64,000 nucleotides of DNA from Paenibacillus sp. 19GGS1-52. GTDB taxonomy: Bacteria; Bacillota; Bacilli; Paenibacillales; Paenibacillaceae. Below are positions 46,101 through 54,062 of the stretch, in pieces (position 1 is the first letter of the stretch; each line of letters begins with the position of its first letter). Made by a program: the position numbers and the translations under genes. The notes below the pieces were generated by a model, which saw only the letters and a list, made by a program, of their open reading frames with translations, did not search any database and had not been told where the DNA came from. The stretch covers positions 1,364,001 through 1,428,000 of the forward strand of contig NZ_CP059724.1 of NCBI RefSeq assembly GCF_022369515.1, written 5' to 3'.

Positions 46101-47046
46101 TGGTATTGATGCCTAGAGCTAAGCTGGGTAAGAAGTCACGGCGGCGAAGTGGCTCATCAGCCACATCCAAATCCACTGTCCGCCGGGCTGTGGCAGGCAC
46201 AGCGACAATCAGTAAGTCGGTCGCCCGCCGCCCGCCTCAATCTCTGGTGCTGACAGTGGGTAAGACATCACAGGCACTTCCCGTATTCCACGGAACGTTA
46301 TCGGTAATTATCTCAGCGCGGAATGAGGAAGAGACCCTGCAGCGCCTGCTGAAGCAGGTTGCGCGTCTGAAGCCCACGGAAATAATTGTTGTGCTAAACG
46401 GGTGTAGGGATAGCAGCTTTGAGCGAGCTCGGTTATCCAGGCAAGCTATTGTTGTACACTGCCCGGACTCTGCCGGGCATGATGTAGGGCGGGCGATTGG
46501 TGCGAAGCTGAGCAGGGGGATATTCTGCTGTTTCTGGATGGGGATATGGTTATTCCTGCTCCACAATTGGCCTCATTCGCAGCCGCTGTAGACGGCGGAG
46601 TAGATGTTGCGCTTAATGATCTGGACTCGCTGCTCCCTCCGTTTGGATCTAGTGATGATGTGATACGCTGCAAGCTATTCTTAAATTTCGTGCTGGGCCG
46701 GAGTGATCTCGGGGTCAGCTCAATGACGGCTGTTCCTCATGCGCTTTCCCGACACGCCCTAGAGAGCATTGGCTATCGTGAATTAATGGTTCCTCCCAAA
46801 GCGCAGGCCATCGCCATACTGAATAAGCTGCGGGTGGAAAAGACACGTTTGGTAAACGTCATCAAGCATAATCGGCTGCGCCCGGCGAATACGGGGGTTG
46901 GCAACCCTGTGGAAAAGCTAATTGTCGGTGACCATGCTGAAGCATTGTTTACGGTTCTTTCACAGCGGGCTACGAGTAATTTCCTGCATGGTGAGAGTCT
47001 TCAAGAGCAGCGTCGGCAATTGGCCCTCTGGAGGAACGGATTATGA
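46100..47046 (+). pseudogene. GT2 glycosyltransferase interrupted by a 1-nt frameshift in a G run
   Basis: A paralogue of the preceding gene with its own basic N-terminus (MPRAKLGKKSRRR). The frame reads VSIISARNEEET through GHDVGRAIGAKLSRG and then leaves the family. Adding one G to the G5 run at 46515-46519 restores DILLFLDGDMVIPAPQL and continues to 47046. The gene overlaps its upstream neighbour (TGATG) and downstream neighbour (ATGA) as an operon would. It may be a true inactivation, a phase-variable site or a sequencing error. ATG 46109 is an alternative start. Confidence 0.85.
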
Positions 47047-47780
47047 CGCTGACGAGTATTATTATTCCTACCTATAACGGTCTCGATCTGCTGCGTCGCT
47101 GTGTGGAAGCGATCAGAGCCCATACGGCGACGCCTTATGAAATTATCGTTGTGGACAATGCCTCACAGGATGGGACGGACGCTTTCTGCCGTCTGGAAAA
47201 GATTACATTTATCTCCCTGCCTGACAATCGCGGATTCCCCTCGGCCTGCAATCTCGGTCTGCTACTGGCCCGCGGTGATGAATTGCTGCTGTTGAATAAT
47301 GACGTAACGGTCTCCGAGGGCTGGTTAAACAATCTCAAGGCTGTGTTATACAGTGCGCCTGATATTGGTATTGTGGGACCTGTAACGAACTACGCCAGCG
47401 GACCGCAGCAAGTAAAGACCCATTATGAAGGACTTGCGGAATTTCATGAAGCTGCGAAGAGAGCGAATATCCCTAACCCGTTCAAGTGGAAGGAGACGCG
47501 GCGGCTGATAGGATTATGCTTTTTGTTAAAAAGAGAAGTGCTGGAAGCTGTGGGTTTGTTGGATGAGAGGTTTTCACCGGGACATTACGAGGATGATGAT
47601 TATTGCTTGCGTGCCCGAATGCAGGGTTACCGGTTGCTAATTGCCGGGGATTGCCTGGTGCATCATGAAGGAAGTGCCAGCTTCAAAGAGGTATATCATT
47701 CCGGCTGGCAGGAGCTGGTAGAGCGAAATCGCAAGATTTTTATGGATAAGTGGGGCGTGGACCCTGCAATGTTCATCTAA
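47043..47780 (+). CDS. GT2 glycosyltransferase (rhamnosyl/galactosyl-transferase-like)
   Basis: A 245-residue GT-A enzyme: TSIIIPTYNGLDLLRRCVEAIR, VVDNASQDGT, LLLNNDVTVSEGWL (metal site) and the ERFSPGHYEDDDYCLRARMQGYRL segment typical of the WbbL/GT2_4 group. No basic tail. It overlaps the previous gene by ATGA, so translation is coupled. Sugar and acceptor unknown. Confidence 0.92.
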   Translation: MTLTSIIIPTYNGLDLLRRCVEAIRAHTATPYEIIVVDNASQDGTDAFCRLEKITFISLPDNRGFPSACNLGLLLARGDELLLLNNDVTVSEGWLNNLKAVLYSAPDIGIVGPVTNYASGPQQVKTHYEGLAEFHEAAKRANIPNPFKWKETRRLIGLCFLLKREVLEAVGLLDERFSPGHYEDDDYCLRARMQGYRLLIAGDCLVHHEGSASFKEVYHSGWQELVERNRKIFMDKWGVDPAMFI

Positions 47781-47828
47781 AATGCAGACCTGGGTAGCTA
47801 AAGACGTAGACAAAGAGGAGGAAAGTAA

Positions 47829-48560
47829 GTGAAAGGAGTCATACTGGCGGGCGGAACAGGATCAAGACTTCATCCGCTGACCCGGCTTATGAACAAACAT
47901 TTGCTTCCGGTCGGCAAATATCCTATGGTGTGTTACGGCATTGACCGACTGCGCCGAGGAGGTATAAACGATATCCTTCTGGTCATCAGCAAGCAGTCTG
48001 CAGGGCTGTACACGGATTTTCTGGGCAGCGGTGCTTCCTTTGGTGTATCTCTGACTTACAAAATCCAAGAGGCCGCTGGAGGCATTGCAGAAGCACTGGA
48101 GCTTGCGAAAGGATTCATTCCCAAAGGTGAACGGTTTGTTGTACTGCTGGGTGACAATCTTTTTATGGATGATCTGACTCCTTATGTGGAGAGCTATCTC
48201 CGGCAACCGTCAGGCACAGCTAAAGTGCTGTTGAAACCGGTAGAGGATGCGCGCAGATATGGCGTTCCTGTATTTGACAGTCAGGATTCAGCATGGATTG
48301 CCTACATTGAAGAGAAGCCGCAGCACCCTAAGAGCAAATACTGCGTTACCGGTATATATATGTATGACGAGGCCGTGTTCGACTTGATCCGGCAAATATC
48401 TCCTTCCAAAAGGGGGGAACTGGAAATTACCGATGTGAACAATATTTATGCTGCTGATCGCAAGCTTAGCTACGATGTGCTTAAAGAATGGTGGAGTGAT
48501 GCAGGTACGTTCCAGTCCCTGAGTGAAGCAGGGGAGAAGCTTAAAGACGCGCTGCCTTAA
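47829..48560 (+). CDS. Sugar nucleotidyltransferase, RmlA-like (glucose-1-phosphate thymidylyltransferase family)
   Basis: A 243-residue enzyme with the signature GVILAGGTGSRLHPLT..NKHLLPVGKYPM, the metal/substrate motif LLGDNLF, and EEKPQHPKSKYCVTGIYMYD. It activates a sugar-1-phosphate to an NDP-sugar, supplying the glycosyltransferases upstream. It is somewhat shorter than RmlA (about 290), lacking the C-terminal part, as in several spore-polysaccharide operon enzymes (SpsI type). The GTG start has GAGGAGG six to eight bases upstream. Confidence 0.9.
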   Translation: MKGVILAGGTGSRLHPLTRLMNKHLLPVGKYPMVCYGIDRLRRGGINDILLVISKQSAGLYTDFLGSGASFGVSLTYKIQEAAGGIAEALELAKGFIPKGERFVVLLGDNLFMDDLTPYVESYLRQPSGTAKVLLKPVEDARRYGVPVFDSQDSAWIAYIEEKPQHPKSKYCVTGIYMYDEAVFDLIRQISPSKRGELEITDVNNIYAADRKLSYDVLKEWWSDAGTFQSLSEAGEKLKDALP

Positions 48561-48577
48561 GGGCGGCGCTTTTTTTT
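48549..48577. terminator. Terminator at the end of the nucleotidyltransferase gene
   Basis: GCGCTGCC pairs with GGGCGGCGC, followed by eight T. It overlaps the stop codon and the end of the convergent GNAT gene. Confidence 0.85.
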
Positions 48578-49075
48578 GGCGATACGCCACCAGAAAAGAT
48601 CCTCGGTTTCCCGATACTGCTGTGCGCCCAAATGTTTCAGAACTTGATGTGAGGCCACATTATCCTTCTCGGTATCGGCAATTACAGATTGTGTTCCGGG
48701 ATGGCTGAACATCCATTGTATGAGGGTCTGCAGCGCCTCTGTAGCATATCCCTTTCTTCGATATTCTTCATCTACCACGTAGCCTACGATGACTTCACCC
48801 TGTTCATTCGGGCGTCCCTTCAGGATGATGAAGCCAATGATACACTGATCTTCCTGCTGAATAATCGCCCAATTGGTCAACCACAGGTAATTCTCCTGAT
48901 CCTGCAGTACTTTGCTATGCCTTACTCTCATTGCATATAACATCTCTTCGTCTAAAGGTGTACTGAGGGTTCTGAGGCCTAGTTGGCGCTGAAGTTCTTC
49001 ATAATCATTAACAGCTAGAGAGAGCTCGGCTGCTGTTAATGGCGCTAAATCGAGGCGAAGGCTGTGCAACTTCAT
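48557..49075 (-). CDS. GNAT family N-acetyltransferase
   Basis: About 172 residues with the acetyl-CoA region VIVGYVVDEEYRRKGYATEALQTLIQWM and the later DTEKDNVASHQVLKHLGAQ. The ATG at 49075 has ATGGAGTG upstream and is preferred over an open extension to 49153. It overlaps the 3' end of the convergent nucleotidyltransferase gene by 4 bp. Substrate unknown. Confidence 0.88.
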   Translation of the reverse strand: MKLHSLRLDLAPLTAAELSLAVNDYEELQRQLGLRTLSTPLDEEMLYAMRVRHSKVLQDQENYLWLTNWAIIQQEDQCIIGFIILKGRPNEQGEVIVGYVVDEEYRRKGYATEALQTLIQWMFSHPGTQSVIADTEKDNVASHQVLKHLGAQQYRETEDLFWWRIAKKKRRP

Positions 49076-49178
49076 ACAATTCACTCCATTTCTGTGTAAA
49101 AAAATCCCAATATATTGCTTCCATATTTTAAACCTGTTGGAGGCTAACGGCAATCCAGAACTTACCGACTTTCCGTAG

Positions 49179-49207
49179 CACCGTCAGGGCTTCTGCCGCA
49201 TATGCTG
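49179..49207 (+). promoter_or_regulatory. Possible SigK-type promoter for the small-protein operon
   Basis: CAC, 17 nt and CATATGCTG (GCATAnnnT) resemble the late mother-cell consensus AC-N16/17-CATAnnnTA. It lies 34 bp before the GTG start. One -10 base deviates. Confidence 0.35.
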
Positions 49208-49240
49208 TATTCAGGGCGTTTGAGCAAAGGAGACATGAAG

Positions 49241-49528
49241 GTGCAGAGTAAAATAACTAAGGTCCTGCAGCACATGGCCCATACGCACGAACAGATGGCA
49301 CGGATTCTCGACGCTGAACGCCACGTGGCCGTCCGTATGTCGCAAATTGTCCACGATCTGCCTGATGCGGACCCTGATTTTGGTGATTTCAGCGGGTTGG
49401 TCGAAAGCTCGAGTCAAGTAAACAAGAATATCATTGCCTACTTGAACGCGCTTGCTGATCTGGAAGAAGCGATGGCTGAAGGGGTAGGAAGAGTCATTAA
49501 GGAATTGAACGGACAGGAAGAAGAGTAA
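49241..49528 (+). CDS. Small helical protein, paralogue 1 of a coupled operon
   Basis: About 95 residues, predicted all-helical, with the core EQMARILDAERHVAVRMSQIVHDLP and an acidic end. No enzymatic motif is visible. Similar short Paenibacillus proteins exist beside spore-glycan genes, but their database names are not informative. GTG at 49241 has AAAGGAG eight bases upstream; ATG at 49235 is too close to that site. It shares an A-x-ILEA-type core with the next two products. First gene of a four-gene operon. Confidence 0.7.
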   Translation: MQSKITKVLQHMAHTHEQMARILDAERHVAVRMSQIVHDLPDADPDFGDFSGLVESSSQVNKNIIAYLNALADLEEAMAEGVGRVIKELNGQEEE

Positions 49529-49551
49529 CGCTAAAGAGCAGGAGGCGGAAG

Positions 49552-49896
49552 ATGAGCAGAGAAAAGGCTTATCTGCAAATGCTGGAGTCGACCGCAACCA
49601 TCCAGTGGAACATCGCGATGATTCTGGAAGCCAAGGCGGTGGAAGCGGAAAAGGTGAAGCAGTGGACACAGCATCATATCCACGCTAGAGCGTTCGACTC
49701 CCATGAAGAGCAACTGAAGGAATCTCTCTCCATTCACGAAGTGATCGTGGAGCTGGTGGAGGGTCTGACCAAGCTTGAGAACGGGCTGTACAGTAATTTA
49801 AAAGCAGTGCTGGGCAGCGGTGAGGATGACGCTGGAGGTGAAGGCTTTGGTGGCGGCTCGAGTGATGGATTTGGCTTTGGAGATGACAGTAAATGA
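49552..49896 (+). CDS. Small helical protein, paralogue 2, Gly-rich tail
   Basis: 114 residues. A helical domain (LESTATIQWNIAMILEAKAVEAEKV) resembles its neighbours, and the C-terminal 25 residues are rich in Gly, Asp and Phe (EGFGGGSSDGFGFG). The tail is of the sticky low-complexity kind seen in coat proteins. GGAGGCGGAAG precedes the ATG. The stop overlaps the next start (ATGA). Function unknown. Confidence 0.7.
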   Translation: MSREKAYLQMLESTATIQWNIAMILEAKAVEAEKVKQWTQHHIHARAFDSHEEQLKESLSIHEVIVELVEGLTKLENGLYSNLKAVLGSGEDDAGGEGFGGGSSDGFGFGDDSK

Positions 49897-50204
49897 GCGG
49901 CAACAAGCTATCGGAACATGCGGTTAAGCTGGAGATGATCCGCTCCATAGCTCGCAGTCAGGCCGCTTTGGCAGCTATATTGGAGAGCATCGCTGAGCTT
50001 ACAGGTCAATCCGAGCTGACGGCTCGCAAGCTGAGCGACAATATCAGAATCCTAAGCCAATATCAAAGTGCCATGTGCCGGATGATGTCCGGTATTTCGC
50101 TGCACCGGCCGAAACAGGGAATTCCTGCTGCGCCATGGCTGAACCCTAACATGCGCCAGAGGAACCTCCACAGCACACGGAGTACAGGAGGAGTAGAAAA
50201 ATGA
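49893..50204 (+). CDS. Small helical protein, paralogue 3
   Basis: 103 residues with the core SIARSQAALAAILESIAELTG aligned to the two preceding products, and a basic, Asn/Arg-rich C-terminus. It overlaps both neighbours by ATGA, so translation is coupled along the operon. Function unknown; a structural or scaffold role at the spore surface is inferred from the context. Confidence 0.68.
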   Translation: MSGNKLSEHAVKLEMIRSIARSQAALAAILESIAELTGQSELTARKLSDNIRILSQYQSAMCRMMSGISLHRPKQGIPAAPWLNPNMRQRNLHSTRSTGGVEK

Positions 50205-50626
50205 AGAAAATAGGACTGCGTTCGGGCAAAACGACCCGCAGACGCACATTGTTACTGTCACGGAGGGCTAAAGTTCGTAGAGGCCCCGTCCGCAAAGGTC
50301 TTGTCCGTAAAACCCGCAGACGGATTATCCATAAAGTCGTCCGTTATGGAAAGAGCAAGAAAACGCTGCTGCCACGCAAGAAGAGAAGAACTCGCCGCCG
50401 GGTCATTCGGAGTATACAAGTGATCCAGCCACCGATCCAGATCATACCCGTTGTTGAGGCGCAACAGGCCCCGCAGGTCATTCCACTCCCCCCGGATCTT
50501 GGCGTCCCTCCGGAAACGCCACCGGGAGACGCCTATCAGCAGGGCTACACCGAAGCATACAACGTGGGGTTCGACGCCGGTTTCGCCAAGGGCTTCGAGG
50601 ACGGGAATAAGCTGGAGTTAAAGTGA
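50201..50626 (+). CDS. Arg-rich protein with C-terminal G-Y/F repeat motif
   Basis: 141 residues in two parts. The first 70 are extremely basic (TTRRRTLLLSRRAKVRR, KKRRTRRRVIRS). After a Pro/Gln-rich linker, the last 30 read YQQGYTEAYNVGFDAGFAKG. The latter G-[YF]-x-x-G-[YF] pattern also opens both CgeB-like proteins at 58.9-61.2 kb. Last gene of the coupled operon. It may anchor partners through charge and the aromatic motif (inference). Confidence 0.72.
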   Translation: MKKIGLRSGKTTRRRTLLLSRRAKVRRGPVRKGLVRKTRRRIIHKVVRYGKSKKTLLPRKKRRTRRRVIRSIQVIQPPIQIIPVVEAQQAPQVIPLPPDLGVPPETPPGDAYQQGYTEAYNVGFDAGFAKGFEDGNKLELK

Positions 50627-50803
50627 GGCGGGCAAAAAGATAACGGGAGAGGGAACCCAGAGACGCAAGTCCAGAGGAGCAATTGTTCTTCACGGGTTCC
50701 CCAACACCACGAATATCTAAGTTTCGAATTTCTTCCCCATATGATAGACTTCATTACAGAATCTTGCTGGGTTCAAATGTCGATATGAAAGTGGGGATTA
50801 GGA

Positions 50804-51343
50804 GTGGGTAATGAGATTCGGAATGCGCATAAGGAAGAGATTGCAGAGATTATGGACCTGATTTCCAGATGTGTACAAGTCATGCAGGACGGCGGGAGCG
50901 ATCAATGGGACGCACTCTATCCAAACAAAGAGATTATCGCTCTGGATATTGAACGCGCTACTTTATTTGTCTGTGAGCATAATAACGCTGTTGCTGGCAT
51001 TATTGTGCTAGATGAGAATCAAGCAGAAGAGTATAAGAGCATCCAGTGGGTACACAATGAAGGGCCACATCTGATTATGCACCGCTTGGCTGTTGATCCC
51101 CAGGTTCAGGGAAAGGGGATTGCCCGGAGGCTGATTGTTTTTGCTGAGGATTATGCAGCGCGTAACGGGTATAGAAGTATTCGCCTTGATACATATACTA
51201 AGAATGCCAGAGCGCTGGAGCTATATTCCCGTTTGGGCTACGACCGCAGAGGAGAAGTGAATTTCCCGGGCCGTACAGCTAGTTTCCCTGTGTTCGAGAA
51301 GGTATTGAATATAGGTAACGGACAAGAAGTAGCCCCGAACTAA
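50804..51343 (+). CDS. GNAT family N-acetyltransferase
   Basis: A 179-residue GNAT domain with IMHRLAVDPQVQGKGIARRLIVFAEDYA (acetyl-CoA loop) and LDTYTKNARALELYSRLGYDRRGEV. The start is GTG with a weak GGGGATTAGG site. Neither neighbour suggests a substrate. About 180 bp of untranslated sequence with an imperfect GGGAACCC/GGGTTCCC pair precede it. Confidence 0.85.
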   Translation: MGNEIRNAHKEEIAEIMDLISRCVQVMQDGGSDQWDALYPNKEIIALDIERATLFVCEHNNAVAGIIVLDENQAEEYKSIQWVHNEGPHLIMHRLAVDPQVQGKGIARRLIVFAEDYAARNGYRSIRLDTYTKNARALELYSRLGYDRRGEVNFPGRTASFPVFEKVLNIGNGQEVAPN

Positions 51344-51515
51344 ACGAAATAGTGGATTCATGTCATATTATATCACCTGTTAAAAGCTAATTTTATATAA
51401 AACGTCGAATATTTGTGTTTAAATAATCTTTGTGTCATTTTAACTAACTTATGTTGACAATAAAGCTGTCTCTAATTTATGATTGGATTATTCAGATTGA
51501 ATTGAATAATCCTTT

Positions 51516-51583
51516 TTTTCGTATATCCTTAATAATTGGTTTAAGGGTCTCTACCGGGAACCGTAAATTTCTGGCTACGAAAA
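51516..51583 (+). promoter_or_regulatory. Guanine-class purine riboswitch aptamer (variant)
   Basis: A full three-way junction is visible. P1 is TTTTCGTA/TACGAAAA (51516-51523 with 51576-51583). P2 is CCTTAA/TTAAGG with a GG-containing loop (51533-51540). P3 is CCGGGAA/TTTCTGG with the invariant loop CCGTAAA (51561-51567), whose CC can pair with the GG of L2. J2/3 is GTCTCTA. In xpt numbering U22, U47, U51 and C74 are kept (guanine type). Position 24 is U, 48 is C and 73 is G, the last making a C53-G73 pair. Confidence 0.88.
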
Positions 51584-51607
51584 TATGCTTTGGCATATTT
51601 TTGTGGC
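51580..51607 (+). terminator. Riboswitch expression-platform terminator
   Basis: AAAATATGC pairs with GCATATTTT and is followed by T-rich sequence. Its 5' arm overlaps the 3' strand of P1, so ligand-stabilised P1 should prevent it and turn the gene on. Downstream to 51662 there is only the leader and GGGGGATT ribosome binding site. Confidence 0.75.
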
Positions 51608-51662
51608 CTTTTTGTGTTACTTGCAGCTATAAACTGATCGACGATTAAGGGGGATTAAGGCT

Positions 51663-53000
51663 ATGGGGAACATATTGATCAAGAATGCGGAGATCGTTAC
51701 GATGAATAAGCAGGAGGAAATTCTGCACGGAGACATAAGAATCAAGGATAGCCTTATTGTGGAGATCGGCACGGGTCTGGTCCCTCAGAGTGATGAAACG
51801 ATCATCGATGCCACCAATCGCACAGTCATCCCCGGGTTTGTACAGACCCATATTCATTTATGTCAGACGCTCTTTCGTGGCAAGGGGGATGACTTGGAGC
51901 TGATGGATTGGCTGCGTAACCGGATCTGGCCGCTTGAAGCGGCACATGATGAAGAGTCGCTTTATTATTCGGCTATGCTTGGCATAGGCGAGCTAATCTC
52001 CAGCGGGACGACAACGATTGTTGATATGGAGACGGTGCATCATACAGATTTTGCATTTCAGGCTATTGCCAAAAGCGGCATCCGGGCCTTATCCGGCAAG
52101 GTGATGATGGATCAGAAGGGTGGAGATGTTCCTGCGGCTCTGCAAGAGGATACGAATTCGTCTCTACAAGAGAGCGTAGATCTGCTGGAGAAATGGAATG
52201 GGTATGGAGAAGGTCGGATTCAGTACGCGTTCTCACCACGTTTTGTCATTTCCTGCACGGAACAACTGCTAATGGAGGTACGTGATCTGTCAGCGCATTA
52301 TGGGGTGAAGGTGCATACCCACGCTTCTGAGAATTTGGGGGAAATTGAAATTGTGCAGGCGATGACCGGCATGCGCAATATTGTCTATCTGGATCATTTG
52401 GGCCTGGCTAATGACCGGCTGATCCTGGCACATTGTGTGTGGCTGGATGCAGAGGAACGACGGATATTGCGCGATCGTGGTGTACATGTCAGCCATTGTC
52501 CCGGCTCCAATCTGAAACTGGCTTCCGGGGTTGCGGATACACCAGGTATGCTGCACGAGCATATCAATTTAAGCCTTGGAGCGGATGGAGCACCTTGCAA
52601 CAATAATCTGGATATGTTCAACGAGATGCGGTTGGCAGCAATTATTCAGAAGCCGCAACACGGGCCGACCACGATGGACGCCCGCAGTGTATTCCGGATG
52701 GCGACCATAGGCGGGGCGAGAGCGGTCGGGATGGAAGACAAGATTGGCAGTATTGAAGTAGGTAAAAAAGCCGATCTGGCTATTCTCAATCTGTATAACT
52801 TTCACACTTTTCCATCCTATGATGTAGATCCCATCTCCCGAATTGTCTATTCCGCTACTCGGGCTGATGTAGAGACGACGATTATTGACGGTGTAATTGT
52901 GATGGATAAAGGCCTTATGAAGACCGTTGATAAGGAGATTGTACTACATGAGGCCAATCGTTCTATAAAAAGACTGCTGCTGCACACTCCCCTGACGTAA
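51663..53000 (+). CDS. Amidohydrolase / purine deaminase (5'-deoxyadenosine or (8-oxo)guanine deaminase-like)
   Basis: A 445-residue metal-dependent hydrolase of the ATZ/TRZ group. Metal and catalytic residues are in FVQTHIHLCQTLFRGKGDDLELMDWL, HTHASENLGE, ILAHCVWLD and the LGADGAPCNNNLDMF aspartate motif. The closest families deaminate 5'-deoxyadenosine, SAH, guanine or 8-oxoguanine. The guanine-class riboswitch upstream favours a guanine-like or oxidised-purine substrate (inference). ATG with a G-rich ribosome binding site. Confidence 0.88.
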   Translation: MGNILIKNAEIVTMNKQEEILHGDIRIKDSLIVEIGTGLVPQSDETIIDATNRTVIPGFVQTHIHLCQTLFRGKGDDLELMDWLRNRIWPLEAAHDEESLYYSAMLGIGELISSGTTTIVDMETVHHTDFAFQAIAKSGIRALSGKVMMDQKGGDVPAALQEDTNSSLQESVDLLEKWNGYGEGRIQYAFSPRFVISCTEQLLMEVRDLSAHYGVKVHTHASENLGEIEIVQAMTGMRNIVYLDHLGLANDRLILAHCVWLDAEERRILRDRGVHVSHCPGSNLKLASGVADTPGMLHEHINLSLGADGAPCNNNLDMFNEMRLAAIIQKPQHGPTTMDARSVFRMATIGGARAVGMEDKIGSIEVGKKADLAILNLYNFHTFPSYDVDPISRIVYSATRADVETTIIDGVIVMDKGLMKTVDKEIVLHEANRSIKRLLLHTPLT

Positions 53001-53003
53001 TTA

Positions 53004-53034
53004 TTGACTAACGTTAATCTACGTGCGCTATAAT
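53004..53034 (+). promoter_or_regulatory. Promoter before the DeoR gene
   Basis: TTGACT and TATAAT are separated by 19 nt. Repeated ACGT-centred words (AACGTTAATCTACGT, TTTACGTAGA) around them could be operators. Confidence 0.45.
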
Positions 53035-53120
53035 TTACGTAGACAAATGCTGGGCTGTCGGGAGCCATCGCATTGTTATACACTTCGCCCGTGAGGACGA
53101 TGAACGAGGGGTCTTTACCT

Positions 53121-53876
53121 GTGCTGAAAGAAGAACGGCAGCAACTTATTATGGGGATACTTGCTAAAGAGGGGAAATTGGTCGCAGCGGAGCTCGGTAG
53201 CCGCCTGCGCGTATCGGAAGATACGGTACGTCGTGATTTGCGGGAGATGGATTCCGGGGGGCGGCTACACCGGGTGCATGGTGGTGCTTTGCCGTCATCA
53301 CCTACACTGGTCAGCTTCGGAGATCGGGAGCGACTCTCTGCTGAGGAGAAACGTTCGCTTGCCCAAAGCGCTATTGCGTTAATCCGCAGCGGTCAAGTCA
53401 TTCTGATGGATGGCAGTACATCTTCGCTGCAGGTTGCAAGATTAATTCCACATAACATTACGGCAACGGTAATTACCAATAGTCCTCCAGTAGCTGTGTC
53501 GCTCGCGGTCCATCCCGGTATTGAAGTGGTTATGCTCGGTGGGAAATTATTTAAGGATTCCTTAGTCAATCTAGGTCCTTCCACGATTGAGGAACTGAAA
53601 TATATTCGTGCAGATCTGTGTTTTCTAGGGGTGTACAGTATTCATCCTGAGATCGGCATCACTCTGCCGAATGGTGAGGAGGCTTATGTCAAACGAGCGA
53701 TGATTGCTAACTCGTCAGAGATAGTCGCGCTGGTGACTTCTAATAAGCTTGGAACCTCTGCCCCCTTTGTTGTTGCGCCTGCTTCTATATTGACCTATAT
53801 GGTGACTACGCCAGACGTTTCCGAAGAGGTGCTTGCTCCATATAGGAAGTTGGGTATCACTGTTATTCAGCATTGA
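53121..53876 (+). CDS. DeoR family transcriptional regulator
   Basis: About 251 residues. The helix-turn-helix is at the start (LKEERQQLIMGILAKEGKLVAAELGSRLRVSEDTVRRDLREM), followed by HRVHGGAL and the sugar-phosphate sensor domain (LMDGSTSS, VVMLGGKLF, ANGEEAYVKRAM-like). The GTG at 53121 has GAGGGG nine bases upstream and places the HTH at the usual distance; the frame is open to 53073. The target is unknown; the amidohydrolase upstream is possible. Confidence 0.9.
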   Translation: MLKEERQQLIMGILAKEGKLVAAELGSRLRVSEDTVRRDLREMDSGGRLHRVHGGALPSSPTLVSFGDRERLSAEEKRSLAQSAIALIRSGQVILMDGSTSSLQVARLIPHNITATVITNSPPVAVSLAVHPGIEVVMLGGKLFKDSLVNLGPSTIEELKYIRADLCFLGVYSIHPEIGITLPNGEEAYVKRAMIANSSEIVALVTSNKLGTSAPFVVAPASILTYMVTTPDVSEEVLAPYRKLGITVIQH

Positions 53877-53906
53877 TCATCAAAAAAAACACCAGTAGAT
53901 GGAAAC

Positions 53907-53943
53907 AAAAAGATCCTAGCGACAATACGCTGAGGATCTTTTT
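53907..53943 (+). terminator. Terminator after the DeoR gene
   Basis: AAAAAGATCCTaGCG pairs with CGCtgAGGATCTTTTT. Confidence 0.88.
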
Positions 53944-54002
53944 GTATGTAGAAATAACATGCAATATCAATTATAAATATGCATGTATGATTAGGGTTAT
54001 TT

Positions 54003-54031
54003 TTGATAAAGCAGTCAAGTATTGTTATACT
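54003..54031 (+). promoter_or_regulatory. SigA-type promoter for the LtaS gene
   Basis: TTGATA, a 17-nt spacer and TATACT lie 32 bp before the ATG. Confidence 0.7.
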
Positions 54032-54062
54032 AGGGAGATCTGATATTTTATGAGGTGAAAAT

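Noticed and set aside
46546..47046. Separate downstream glycosyltransferase gene
   Set aside because: The sequence is the second half of the frameshifted gene starting at 46100; alignment with the paralogue at 45246 shows continuity.
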